Assembly: GCA_003538625.1 (NCBI GenBank)
Contig: DPRR01000025.1
Coordinates: 1-64,000, forward strand
DNA: 64,000 bases
Direction of reading: 5' to 3'
Source of the DNA: Ignavibacteriales bacterium
GTDB lineage: Bacteria; Bacteroidota; Ignavibacteria; Ignavibacteriales; Ignavibacteriaceae
Shown here: in pieces, positions 8,805 to 17,080 of the stretch
Numbering within the stretch: the stretch's first letter is position 1
Layout of the letters: every line of letters begins with the position of its first letter
Position numbers and translations under genes: made by a program
The notes under the pieces: generated by a model
The model's input: the letters and a program-made list of their open reading frames with translations, nothing else
Database searches by the model: none
What the model was told of the DNA's origin: nothing

Positions 8805-8960
8805 GGCGCAGTTTGCAAAGAGCATGGCGCCAGGAGCAATCTAAATATCATACATTTATCTCCGTGTATCTTGGTGTCTTCTCTGTGGAACTCAGTGTAA
8901 GCATTTTTTTAGTCTTTTTCACGGAGAAAAGCAGAGAAGGCAATATACACGACAGAGATA
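8791..8960. repeat. Compound degenerate hairpin repeat
   Basis: A first stem, TAGATTGC (8791-8798) with GCAATCTA (8836-8843), encloses a GGCGC/GCGCC pair. A second long imperfect hairpin follows: TTATCTC-CGTGTAT (8857-8870) pairs with ATACACGACAGAGATAA (8944-8960) apart from a 3-nt bulge, and CTTCTCTGTG pairs roughly with CACGGAGAAAAG inside. No gene is seen. The word AGCATGGCG recalls the repeats around the four-helix-bundle gene near 39110. Confidence 0.55.
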
Positions 8961-9018
8961 ATCTATAAATATAATTTCAATCGAAAAATTCTGTGAAACT
9001 TCAGTTCGCAATAATTCC

Positions 9019-9026
9019 TATATTTG
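9019..9026 (+). promoter_or_regulatory. -7 promoter motif TATATTTG
   Basis: This is an exact match to the Bacteroidota -7 element TAnnTTTG, 24 nt upstream of the ATG at 9051. No clear -33 TTG is seen. It would give a short leader like those of the other matches in this window. Confidence 0.4.
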
Positions 9027-9050
9027 CTAATAACATTTCAACCATACTTT

Positions 9051-11501
9051 ATGCGTAAGTGGAAAAAAATATTACTCGGTTTAACAGTTACATTTGTAAT
9101 TACTTTTATAATTGCCGGCGGCATATTTTATCATATGCTCTCTTCTTCTTTACCGCAATATACCGGAGAAATAAAATCATCAAAAATTATTAATGATATT
9201 GAAGTCTATCGTGATAGTTTTGCTGTCCCTTACATCATTGCTCAATCAGATGAAGATGCTGCGTTTGCATTAGGCTATCTGCATGCACAGGAAAGATTAT
9301 TCACTATGGATATGATACGCAGAGCTGGTGAGGGACGTTTAGCTGAAATCCTTGGTGAAAAAGCAATTCCGTTTGATAAAATGTTTCGTACTGTAGGGAT
9401 AAAAAGAAATATCGAAAAAAATCTTAATAAGTATGATCCGGCGGTTATGAAAATCCTGCAATCTTACTCTGATGGTATAAATGAATATCTTAAAGAGCGA
9501 AAAGGAAATTATGCTATAGAATTTGATGTGCTTGGTTATCAACCTGAACAATGGAAACCAATCCACAGTTTGATTGTTATAAAAATGATGGCGTGGGAAT
9601 TAAATATTAGCTGGTGGACTGATCTTTCTTTCGCTGAACTGATTCAAAAACTCGGCAAAGAAAAAGTTCTTGAGATCTTGCCAGACTATCCGGAAAATGC
9701 TCCGACAATTATTGCAGATAACTTTAAATATCTCCCATCTATAAATTCAACGCTGGCTGAAACAGATAAAGCATTCAGACAAATGATGGGTTGGACAGGA
9801 ACTCATATCGGATCAAACAATTGGGTGGTTAATAAAAATAAATCTGTTACCGGTAAACCAATAATTGCAAATGATCCGCACCTTGCTTTTAGTGCGCCGG
9901 GCAAATGGTATGCTGCCGTTATAAAAAGTCCCGGCTGGAATGCCGCTGGTGTAACTTTGCCGGGCGTTCCAGGAGTTGTAATTGGTAAAGGAGCAAATAT
10001 TTCCTGGGTACTTACAAATGTTATGAATGATGATGCAGATTTTTATGTCGAAAAAATAGATTCATCCAAAACAAAATATTTTATTGATGGACAGTGGCAA
10101 AATCTTACGTTGATAAAAGACACAATAAAAGTTAAAGATGCTAAAGATGAGGTATTTATAATTAAAGAAACCCATCGCGGTCCTATCATTTCTGATATTC
10201 ATCCATTTAAATTTATTTATAACAAAGCCGATGAAAATATCCCGCCGATAAGCATGAAATGGTCCGGGAATGAATTCAGTGACGAGATGCTGGCGTTTTA
10301 TAAAATCAATAAAGCAAAAAACTGGAATGAATTTCATGATGGCGTAAAATATTTTGGAATTCCGGGACAAAATTTTGTTTATGCAGATTCTCAGGGAAAC
10401 ATCGGGTATATTATGGGGGCAAGAATTCCGATTCGTAAAAGCAATAATCCAACTTTAGTTTTTGATGGTACAACATCCGAAAATGATTGGAAAGGATTTG
10501 TGCCCACGGAAGAAATTCCTTCTATCCTGAATCCGGCAGAAGATTTTATTGCATCTGCAAATAATAAAGCTTTAAAAAATTTCAAATATCACATTTCAAA
10601 TTTATGGGAACCGTCATCCCGCATAGATAGAATAAGGGAATTATTAACATCAAAACAAAAACTATCTGTAAGTGATTTTAAGAAGTATCAAATGGATCAG
10701 GTATCGCCTTATGCGAAAACGATCACACAATATATCTTAAAAGCATTTGAAGGAATAAAAGTAAAAGATAAAAATCTTAATACCTCACTCGGGTTATTAA
10801 ATAAGTGGAATTTTGAACTGGATAAATACAGTCAGACGCCGGCAATTTATTCAGTGTTTCTGAAATATCTTTTAAAAAACATTTATTATGATGAAATGGG
10901 TGACGATCTTTTTAATCGGTTTGTGTTTTTAGCAAATGTACCCTATAGAAGTTTACTTCAAATACTTGAAAGACCGGATTCCGGGTGGTTTGATGATTTA
11001 AAAACAAATAGGATAGAAACGCGTGATGAAATAATCAGAAAAAGTTTAGCGGATGCATTGACTTATCTTGAAAAAAAATTCGGGAAGGATTTGACATCCT
11101 GGCAATGGGGTAGAATGCATAAAGTAACTTTTAAACATGCATTCAGCGGTAATTTTTCTTTGCTCGATGAGTATATAAACATTGGTCCTTTTGAAATTGG
11201 CGGTGATGGGACTACGATCGATAATACTGAATATCCATTTGCCGAAAGTATAGAAGAGTATTCAATGTTCCGGCACAATGAATTTGACAATGTACTCGGT
11301 CCATCAATGAGGTTTATTTATGATTTTGCTAATCCGGATGAATTTTATTTGATCCTTACAACCGGACAATCAGGAAATGTTATGAGCGATAACTACAAAG
11401 ATCAAACCCAATTTTGGCTTAGCGGCAGGTATATGAAAATTAGAACGGATGAAGCATCAATAAGAAAAAATAAAAATACACTAAAAATTTTTCGTAAATA
11501 A
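9051..11501 (+). CDS. Penicillin acylase family protein (Ntn hydrolase)
   Basis: An 816-aa precursor of the penicillin amidase/acylase family, which cleaves amide bonds in the periplasm after self-processing into two chains. Seen: an N-terminal membrane helix or signal (residues 4-28); the A-chain motif AFALGYLHAQERLFTMDMIRR; and the processing site THIG-SNNWVV, where Ser255 would become the catalytic N-terminal nucleophile, followed by GKPIIANDPHL. The substrate could be a beta-lactam, an acyl-homoserine lactone or another acyl amide; sequence alone cannot say. ATG at 9051 was chosen over TTG at 9024 because it starts right at the signal helix. Confidence 0.92.
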   Translation: MRKWKKILLGLTVTFVITFIIAGGIFYHMLSSSLPQYTGEIKSSKIINDIEVYRDSFAVPYIIAQSDEDAAFALGYLHAQERLFTMDMIRRAGEGRLAEILGEKAIPFDKMFRTVGIKRNIEKNLNKYDPAVMKILQSYSDGINEYLKERKGNYAIEFDVLGYQPEQWKPIHSLIVIKMMAWELNISWWTDLSFAELIQKLGKEKVLEILPDYPENAPTIIADNFKYLPSINSTLAETDKAFRQMMGWTGTHIGSNNWVVNKNKSVTGKPIIANDPHLAFSAPGKWYAAVIKSPGWNAAGVTLPGVPGVVIGKGANISWVLTNVMNDDADFYVEKIDSSKTKYFIDGQWQNLTLIKDTIKVKDAKDEVFIIKETHRGPIISDIHPFKFIYNKADENIPPISMKWSGNEFSDEMLAFYKINKAKNWNEFHDGVKYFGIPGQNFVYADSQGNIGYIMGARIPIRKSNNPTLVFDGTTSENDWKGFVPTEEIPSILNPAEDFIASANNKALKNFKYHISNLWEPSSRIDRIRELLTSKQKLSVSDFKKYQMDQVSPYAKTITQYILKAFEGIKVKDKNLNTSLGLLNKWNFELDKYSQTPAIYSVFLKYLLKNIYYDEMGDDLFNRFVFLANVPYRSLLQILERPDSGWFDDLKTNRIETRDEIIRKSLADALTYLEKKFGKDLTSWQWGRMHKVTFKHAFSGNFSLLDEYINIGPFEIGGDGTTIDNTEYPFAESIEEYSMFRHNEFDNVLGPSMRFIYDFANPDEFYLILTTGQSGNVMSDNYKDQTQFWLSGRYMKIRTDEASIRKNKNTLKIFRK

Positions 11502-11511
11502 TTTTATGAAA

Positions 11512-11589
11512 GTCATTTCGACCTACGGGAGAAATCTGAATTGTATCTTACTACAGATTTCTCACCAACTGAGTTTGGATTCGAAATGA
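11512..11589. repeat. Hairpin repeat, GTCATTTCGA family, copy 1
   Basis: The ends GTCATTTCGA and TCGAAATGA are inverted, with an inner pair GAGAAATCT (11529-11537) and AGATTTCTC (11555-11563). The right half matches the repeat at 18261-18339 almost base for base. It begins 10 nt after the acylase stop codon. Confidence 0.75.
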
Positions 11590-11630
11590 TAATTGTAAGA
11601 TAAGTTCATCAAGTTTTCAGTAAGTATTAT

Positions 11631-11638
11631 TATATTTG
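11631..11638 (+). promoter_or_regulatory. -7 promoter motif TATATTTG upstream of metF
   Basis: An exact TAnnTTTG match 28 nt upstream of the metF ATG, placed after the hairpin repeat. The -33 element is not obvious. Confidence 0.4.
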
Positions 11639-11666
11639 ATTTGTATTCAAAAATTAATGAGAATGT

Positions 11667-12617
11667 ATGAAGGTTATTGAGCACTTAGAGAAAGCTAAAA
11701 ATCCGCTGATAAGTTTTGAACTGATTCCACCTAAAAGAGGCGGTGATATTAAAGGTTTATTATCCGTACTTGATGATATTACAAAATATAATCCTCCGTT
11801 TATTGATATCACTTCACACGCCGCTGAAGTTATTTATGAAGAAACAGCAACCGGAATTAAGAAAAAAATCAAAAGGAAAAGACCGGGCACACTTGGAATT
11901 TGTGCACTTATCCAGAATAAATATAACATAGACGCTGTTCCGCACGTTTTAACAAAAGGATTTACCAGGGAAGAAACAGAAGACTTTTTAATTGAACTCA
12001 ACTATTTACAAATTCAAAACGTACTTGCAATCCGTGGTGATGATTCAGGATACGAAAAACCAATTCCTGAAGGTAAAAGTAAAAATCCTTACGCATCCGA
12101 TCTTGTTAAACAAATTATTAATATGAATCATGGAAAATATCTGGAAGATAGTTTACTCGATGCCCGTCCAACAGATTTTTGTGTAGGTGTAAGCGGTTAT
12201 CCTGAAAAACATTTTGAAGCTCCGAATTTGAAGACGGATATAAAATTCGTAAAAGAAAAAGTTGATGCCGGCGCTGATTATGTAGTTACGCAGATGTTCT
12301 ACGATAATAAATATTACTTTAAGTTTGTTGAACAATGCAAAGAGATGGGGATAAAAGCTCCAATAATACCGGGATTAAAAATATTGACTTCCAAAAGTCA
12401 CCTTTCCGCAGTTCCTAAAAATTTCTACATCAGCATTCCGGATGAATTAGCCGACGAAGTTATGGCGGCAAAATCAGAACACGTTCTTGATATTGGAGTT
12501 GAATGGGCAGCAAAGCAGGTAGAAGAGTTATTAAATAATGATGTCAGAAGTGTTCATTTTTATATTATGCAAAACTCCAAACCAATTATAAAATTGATGG
12601 AAAGATTAAAGCTTTAA
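11667..12617 (+). CDS. metF: 5,10-methylenetetrahydrofolate reductase
   Basis: This 316-aa cytosolic flavoenzyme reduces methylene-THF to methyl-THF for methionine synthesis. Family features: SFELIPPKRGGD near the start, the TIM-barrel segments NVLAIRGDD and VGVSGYPEKHFEAPN, GADYVVTQMFYDN, and PIIPGLKIL. Length is normal. Its stop lies 4 nt before the oxidoreductase gene, so the two may be co-transcribed, though no metabolic link is evident. Confidence 0.95.
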   Translation: MKVIEHLEKAKNPLISFELIPPKRGGDIKGLLSVLDDITKYNPPFIDITSHAAEVIYEETATGIKKKIKRKRPGTLGICALIQNKYNIDAVPHVLTKGFTREETEDFLIELNYLQIQNVLAIRGDDSGYEKPIPEGKSKNPYASDLVKQIINMNHGKYLEDSLLDARPTDFCVGVSGYPEKHFEAPNLKTDIKFVKEKVDAGADYVVTQMFYDNKYYFKFVEQCKEMGIKAPIIPGLKILTSKSHLSAVPKNFYISIPDELADEVMAAKSEHVLDIGVEWAAKQVEELLNNDVRSVHFYIMQNSKPIIKLMERLKL

Positions 12618-12621
12618 TAAT

Positions 12622-13623
12622 ATGGTCGAAAAAATTTATAAAGGTAAAAAAATTAAATGGGGAATTGCCGGATGCGGAAGATTTGCTGAAAATTCTTTCT
12701 TGCCTGCGATAAGATTAACAAGAAAAAGTACGGTAGCCTCAGTTTACAGCAGAGATGGAAACAGGGCAAAATTTCTGTCAGAAAAATTTGGTATCTCAAA
12801 AGCGTTTAGCAATTATGATGAGTTTTTAAAATCTGATATAGATGCTGTTTTTGTTTCCAGTGCAAATGTGCACCATTATGAGCAGGTTATTAAGGCAGCA
12901 AAGGCAGGTAAAAATATTCTTTGTGAAAAACCGCTCGCATTAACATCAGCCCAGGCGGAAGAAATGGTGAAAGTGTGTAAAGAAAATAATGTTTTGCTGG
13001 CTGTAAATTATGTGCATCGCTATCATCCATTGGTGATTAAGGCTAAAGAATTAATTGTGGATCAGAAACTGGGCAAACTTGTCTCAATTGACGTGCATTT
13101 CAATATTGATTTTCCACCAGATAATAATTTTAGATTTAAAAAAGATTTAAGCGGCGGCGGAGCTTTGCGTGATATCGGTACCCATATGATTGATCTGCTT
13201 AGATTTTTTGGAGGTGAAATAGAAAGCATTGATGGAGTTATGGGTAATTTGATTTATCAGAGCGAAGTGGATGATTTTGCATTGGCAACTGTTAAATTTG
13301 TAAAAAGCGGTTACGGAACTTTTAATGTTTCATTTAATAATAAAAAAGCTTTTAACAGGATTGAGATTTTATGTCACAAAGGTGCATTAGCTATTGATAA
13401 TCTTATTGGCAGAAAATTGGCAGCGCCTAAACTAACAATTCTTCTGGAAGATGAAACAAGAAAAAGTTTTCGCAAGCGAGGCAATAAAATGTCGTTTGTA
13501 ATAAAATCAGTTCAAAAATCATTTCTAAAAAATCAAAGTCCCCACGCTACCGGTGAAGATGGATTAATTAATCTTAAATTGATGGAATCGCTCGAAGAAA
13601 AATGTCTCAAAAGAAAAAGCTAG
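12622..13623 (+). CDS. Gfo/Idh/MocA-family NAD(P)-dependent oxidoreductase
   Basis: A 333-aa dehydrogenase of the glucose-fructose oxidoreductase family. Seen: Rossmann motif GIAGCGRFAENSFLPA near residue 13; EKP signature at 102-104 (CEKPLALTSAQ); and GGGALRDIGTHMIDLLRFFGG, holding the catalytic D-x3-H. Members oxidise or reduce sugars, inositols or related polyols; the substrate here is unknown. It overlaps the downstream aldolase-like gene by 22 nt, so the two products probably act on the same sugar-derived compound. Confidence 0.9.
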   Translation: MVEKIYKGKKIKWGIAGCGRFAENSFLPAIRLTRKSTVASVYSRDGNRAKFLSEKFGISKAFSNYDEFLKSDIDAVFVSSANVHHYEQVIKAAKAGKNILCEKPLALTSAQAEEMVKVCKENNVLLAVNYVHRYHPLVIKAKELIVDQKLGKLVSIDVHFNIDFPPDNNFRFKKDLSGGGALRDIGTHMIDLLRFFGGEIESIDGVMGNLIYQSEVDDFALATVKFVKSGYGTFNVSFNNKKAFNRIEILCHKGALAIDNLIGRKLAAPKLTILLEDETRKSFRKRGNKMSFVIKSVQKSFLKNQSPHATGEDGLINLKLMESLEEKCLKRKS

Positions 13624-14255
13624 TTGCTATTTGCCATAAAGTTTACGCTAAGGGATTTGTTGCCGCGTATGATGGAAATATTTCTGCACGAACCGATGAT
13701 AACACGATTTTAATTACCCGTTCCGGGATTTGTAAAGGAGATGTTACCGAAAAAGACGTTGTTGAAATTGATATAAATCGGAGAGCATTATCTCAAAAGA
13801 TTAAAATCTCAACTGAGCATAAAATACATCTTCTGGCTTATCAAAAAAGAAAAGAAGTTAATGCTGTAGTTCATTGCCATCCAACTTATGCAACGGCTTT
13901 TGCATTGATTGGAAAGGGTTTGGATGAACATTATTTGCCTGAAGTATTTTTAACCCTTGGCAAAATTCCGCTTTGTAAATATGCAACACCATCAACTGAT
14001 AAGGTGCCTGAAAGTCTGGAACCGTACATAAATTATTCATGGGCAATGCTACTTCAAAACCATGGTGCGATAACTTTAGGTAAAAACTTAGATGATGCTT
14101 ATTTCAAAATGGAAAAACTTGAACATGCGGCTAAAATAATTCTATTGGCAAAATTAATAGGAAACCCGAGAGTGCTTTCAAAAAAAAACATTGTTGATAT
14201 TCTTAAGATAGCCGAAAGTACTTACGGAATTATTCCTGACAAAAGAAATATTTAA
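13602..14255 (+). CDS. Class II aldolase/adducin family protein
   Basis: A 217-aa zinc-dependent protein of the L-fuculose-phosphate aldolase/epimerase superfamily. Seen: AAYDGNISARTDDNTILITRSG, the metal-binding pair VVHCHPTYATAFA, and a third histidine in LQNHGAITLG. Possible activities include fuculose- or rhamnulose-phosphate aldolase, ribulose-phosphate epimerase, or methylthioribulose-phosphate dehydratase; I cannot choose among them. The gene starts within the preceding dehydrogenase gene. Confidence 0.88.
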   Translation: MSQKKKLVAICHKVYAKGFVAAYDGNISARTDDNTILITRSGICKGDVTEKDVVEIDINRRALSQKIKISTEHKIHLLAYQKRKEVNAVVHCHPTYATAFALIGKGLDEHYLPEVFLTLGKIPLCKYATPSTDKVPESLEPYINYSWAMLLQNHGAITLGKNLDDAYFKMEKLEHAAKIILLAKLIGNPRVLSKKNIVDILKIAESTYGIIPDKRNI

Positions 14256-14261
14256 AAGTAG

Positions 14262-14342
14262 CACAGACCTGCCTGACGGTAGGCAGGCTTCAGTCTGTGA
14301 TTTGTATAAAATTATTGATTTGTAAACAGACTAAAGTCTGTT
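14262..14342. repeat. Paired hairpin repeat (CACAGAC/GTCTGTG) with nested palindrome
   Basis: The first hairpin has arms CACAGAC (14262-14268) and GTCTGTG (14293-14299); its loop holds the palindrome CCTGCCT-gacggt-AGGCAGG (14268-14287). The second hairpin is AACAGAC-TAAA-GTCTGTT (14325-14342). Without the palindrome, the first would resemble the second. It begins 6 nt after the aldolase stop. Confidence 0.75.
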
Positions 14343-14362
14343 CTACGAAAGAAAATATTTAA

Positions 14363-15364
14363 ATGAACAAAAAATTAAAAATACTATTACTACTCGGCGG
14401 CACTTCACCGGAAAGGGAAGTTTCCAAATCGACTGGAAAATCAGTTTACCAGGCATTACAAAATCTTGATTACGATATTATTGTAATGGATCCTGCGTAC
14501 GGTATTAATCAGCCTTTTGAGGTAGAAGATTATTTTAACGAAAACGACTACGCTGAAATTTCGAATGAAAATTATCTGGATGCTATCAATCTGATTTCTT
14601 CTGAACAAATAAACGTTGCTTTTCTTGCATTGCACGGAAAATTCGGCGAGGATGGAACCATACAATCTTTGTTGGAATTAAAAGGGATTAAATATACCGG
14701 CTCAAAAGTGCTTTCCAGTGCACTGGCAATGGATAAAATAATGTCCAAAATTTTATTTGAAGAATACAATGTTCCGACTCCAAAATCATTTCATTTTAGA
14801 AAAGGAGACCATACTACTGCCGAAGTAAACAGATTAATTGAGCAGCAATTTGGTTATCCGGCCGTAGTAAAACCAAATGATCAGGGTTCCACAGTTGGAT
14901 TAACAATCTGTAAAAGCACCGAGCAGCTTGAACAGGCAGTTCATGATGCATTTGAGTTTTCAGACAGAATTTTAGTTGAAGAATATATACCAGGAAGAGA
15001 ATTGACTGTGGCAGTTATTGATAATACTGCTCTGCCTGTGCTGGAAATTAAACCAAAGCACGGAATTTATGATTACGAGTGCAAGTATACTTCCGGAATG
15101 AGTGAGTACATTGTGCCTGCAGAAATTCCTGACGAAGTTTCAATATTAATGAAGGAAATTGCAGTGCAGGCGTGCAATTCTTTACGTTGTGAAGTTTATG
15201 CCAGAGTTGATTTCCGTTTAAGCCCTGATAATAAAATTTATGCTCTGGAGGTAAATACATTACCCGGTATGACATCGCTTAGTTTAGTCCCTAAAATGGC
15301 AAAAGCAAATGGAATATCTTTTGAAGAACTAATTGAAAAAATTATTAATCTTAGTTTGAAATGA
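14363..15364 (+). CDS. ddl: D-alanine--D-alanine ligase
   Basis: This 333-aa cytosolic ATP-grasp enzyme makes the D-Ala-D-Ala dipeptide for peptidoglycan. Family motifs in order: LLLGGTSPEREVSKSTG, FLALHGKFGEDGTIQSLLELKGIKYTGS, AMDKIMSK, PAVVKPNDQGSTVGL, EEYIPGRELTVAV, YARVDFRL and EVNTLPGMTSLSLVPKMA. Length is normal. The stop overlaps the start of the FtsB-like gene in ATGA, consistent with coupled translation of two cell-wall or division genes. Confidence 0.96.
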   Translation: MNKKLKILLLLGGTSPEREVSKSTGKSVYQALQNLDYDIIVMDPAYGINQPFEVEDYFNENDYAEISNENYLDAINLISSEQINVAFLALHGKFGEDGTIQSLLELKGIKYTGSKVLSSALAMDKIMSKILFEEYNVPTPKSFHFRKGDHTTAEVNRLIEQQFGYPAVVKPNDQGSTVGLTICKSTEQLEQAVHDAFEFSDRILVEEYIPGRELTVAVIDNTALPVLEIKPKHGIYDYECKYTSGMSEYIVPAEIPDEVSILMKEIAVQACNSLRCEVYARVDFRLSPDNKIYALEVNTLPGMTSLSLVPKMAKANGISFEELIEKIINLSLK

Positions 15365-15657
15365 AATTTTTAGAAAAGAAAAAGACACGATTTTATATCA
15401 TTGCATCCGTTATTGTTATTGGAACATTATATCTTTTATTTAACAATTTTGGAGTAGTAAAATACGCCAAAGTTAAAAGTGATCTTGAAGATTTGAATAC
15501 CAGAATTACCCAGCTCGAGGAAGAGAACAGAAGATTGGAAGCGGAGATTGATTCACTTAAACGGAATGTGCCCGCAAAGATTGAAAAGATTGCACGTGAA
15601 AAATATAATATGATTAGACCTAATGAGAAAAAAATTGAATTTAAAGCAGAGGAATGA
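15361..15657 (+). CDS. Septum formation initiator family protein (FtsB/DivIC-like)
   Basis: A 98-aa bitopic protein: a short cytoplasmic start, one membrane helix (about residues 10-30) and a periplasmic coiled coil (LEDLNTRITQLEEENRRLEAEIDSL) ending in PAKIEKIAREKYNMIRPNEK, the usual DivIC/FtsB tail. It probably joins the divisome through the FtsL/FtsQ-type complex. It is coupled to ddl by a 4-nt overlap. Confidence 0.85.
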   Translation: MKFLEKKKTRFYIIASVIVIGTLYLLFNNFGVVKYAKVKSDLEDLNTRITQLEEENRRLEAEIDSLKRNVPAKIEKIAREKYNMIRPNEKKIEFKAEE

Positions 15658-15664
15658 TTTTTTG

Positions 15665-15766
15665 TGTCTTAGTGAACGACTCCTCTGCCAAAGGCATCCC
15701 TTTGGGAGAGTGAAGCAATCTCATTTGACTCTATAGATTGCTTCGGGCTAATGCCCTCGCAATTAC
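15665..15766. repeat. Hairpin repeat, GAAGCAATC family, copy 2
   Basis: GAAGCAATCT (15712-15721) and AGATTGCTTC (15735-15744) form an inverted pair, followed by TCGCAAT (15757-15763), as at the end of the repeat at 7958-8077. It begins 7 nt after a stop codon and runs up to the rarA start; an in-frame TTG at 15738 lies inside it. Confidence 0.6.
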
Positions 15767-15776
15767 TGAATGCAAT

Positions 15777-17075
15777 ATGAATAAAAAAATTAAAATCCCA
15801 TCCACACCACTTGCCGAAAGAATCCGCCCTCAATCCATAATTGATTTTTTTGGCCAGCAGCATTTACTTGATAAAGGTAAGCCAATCAGATTAATGATAG
15901 AGAACGATACTCCTTCATCTTTTATTTTATGGGGTCCACCGGGCACAGGCAAAACTACAATTGCACGAATTATTGCAAATCAAACTGAAGCTGAGTTTTT
16001 TCAGATTAATGCTGTCTCCAGCGGAGTAAAAGATATTCGTTCTGTTATTGAAATAGGAACCAACAATAAGACTCTTGGTAAAAGAACAATACTTTTTATA
16101 GATGAAATTCATCGTTTTAATAAAGCACAACAGGATGCACTTTTAAATTCGATTGAATCCGGTGTTCTGATTCTGATAGGTGCCACAACTGAAAATCCCT
16201 CGTTTGAAGTGATACCTGCTCTTCGATCACGGGCAAGAGTTTTTGTTCTTGAAGAGCTCACAAAGAATGATCTGGTTGCTATTCTAAAATCAGCAATTAT
16301 AAAAGATGAATTTTTAAAACAAATAAATCTAAAATCTATTGATGAAGATTTCTTAATATATCTTTCAGGTGGTGATGCAAGAATAATGCTTACAATTCTT
16401 GAAGCAGCAGTTATTCAGGAACTTGACAAAGATGAAATAATATTGACAAAAGAAATTCTTGAAAATATTGTACAGCGGAAAAATATTTTTTACGATAAAG
16501 GTGGTGAAGAACATTATAATATAATTTCAGCATTCATAAAAAGTGTTCGCGGCAGTGATCCGGATGCTGCATTGTACTGGATGGCAAGAATGCTGGAAGG
16601 CGGTGAAGATCCTTTATTTATTGCAAGAAGATTAATTATACTTGCTTCAGAAGATATTGGAAATGCCTCTCCAAATGCTCTGGTATTAGCTGAAGCCGCT
16701 TTTAGTGCCGTAGATAAAATTGGAATGCCTGAAGCAAGAATTATTCTCGCTCAATGTGTCACGTATCTTTCGTCATCACCCAAAAGTAATGCTTCTTATA
16801 TGGGAATTGAAAACGCTTTAACCGAAGTAAGAAATAATCCGTTAGCTCCTGTGCCGTTACATCTAAGAAATGCACCTACCAAACTTATGAAAGATATTGG
16901 TTATCATAAAAACTACAAGTATGCTCATGATTTTGAAAATCATTTTGTTGAAGAAAATTATTTACCTGATAATTTAAAAACTAAACAATTTTATTTTCCA
17001 ACTGAAATAGGACAGGAGAAAAGATTGAAAGATTGGCTTAAGTTTTTGTGGAAGACAAAAAAGAATTACAAATAA
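15777..17075 (+). CDS. rarA: Replication-associated recombination protein A (RarA/MgsA AAA ATPase)
   Basis: A 432-aa clamp-loader-like AAA+ ATPase that acts at stalled replication forks. Seen: Walker A GPPGTGKTT, Walker B LFIDEIHRF, sensor region GATTENPSFEVIPALRSRARVF, and the C-terminal MgsA domain (GSDPDAALYWMARMLEGGEDPLFIARR). The frame opens at TTG 15738 inside a repeat, but ATG at 15777 begins the conserved PLAERIRPQ sequence, so I use it. It converges with dprA, with 5 nt between stop codons. Confidence 0.95.
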   Translation: MNKKIKIPSTPLAERIRPQSIIDFFGQQHLLDKGKPIRLMIENDTPSSFILWGPPGTGKTTIARIIANQTEAEFFQINAVSSGVKDIRSVIEIGTNNKTLGKRTILFIDEIHRFNKAQQDALLNSIESGVLILIGATTENPSFEVIPALRSRARVFVLEELTKNDLVAILKSAIIKDEFLKQINLKSIDEDFLIYLSGGDARIMLTILEAAVIQELDKDEIILTKEILENIVQRKNIFYDKGGEEHYNIISAFIKSVRGSDPDAALYWMARMLEGGEDPLFIARRLIILASEDIGNASPNALVLAEAAFSAVDKIGMPEARIILAQCVTYLSSSPKSNASYMGIENALTEVRNNPLAPVPLHLRNAPTKLMKDIGYHKNYKYAHDFENHFVEENYLPDNLKTKQFYFPTEIGQEKRLKDWLKFLWKTKKNYK

Positions 17076-17080
17076 CGGAC

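Noticed and set aside
11512..11589. Hairpin repeat as the terminator of the acylase gene
   Set aside because: There is no T run after either stem and the same sequence recurs at 18261; it is a dispersed repeat, though it might still affect 3' ends.
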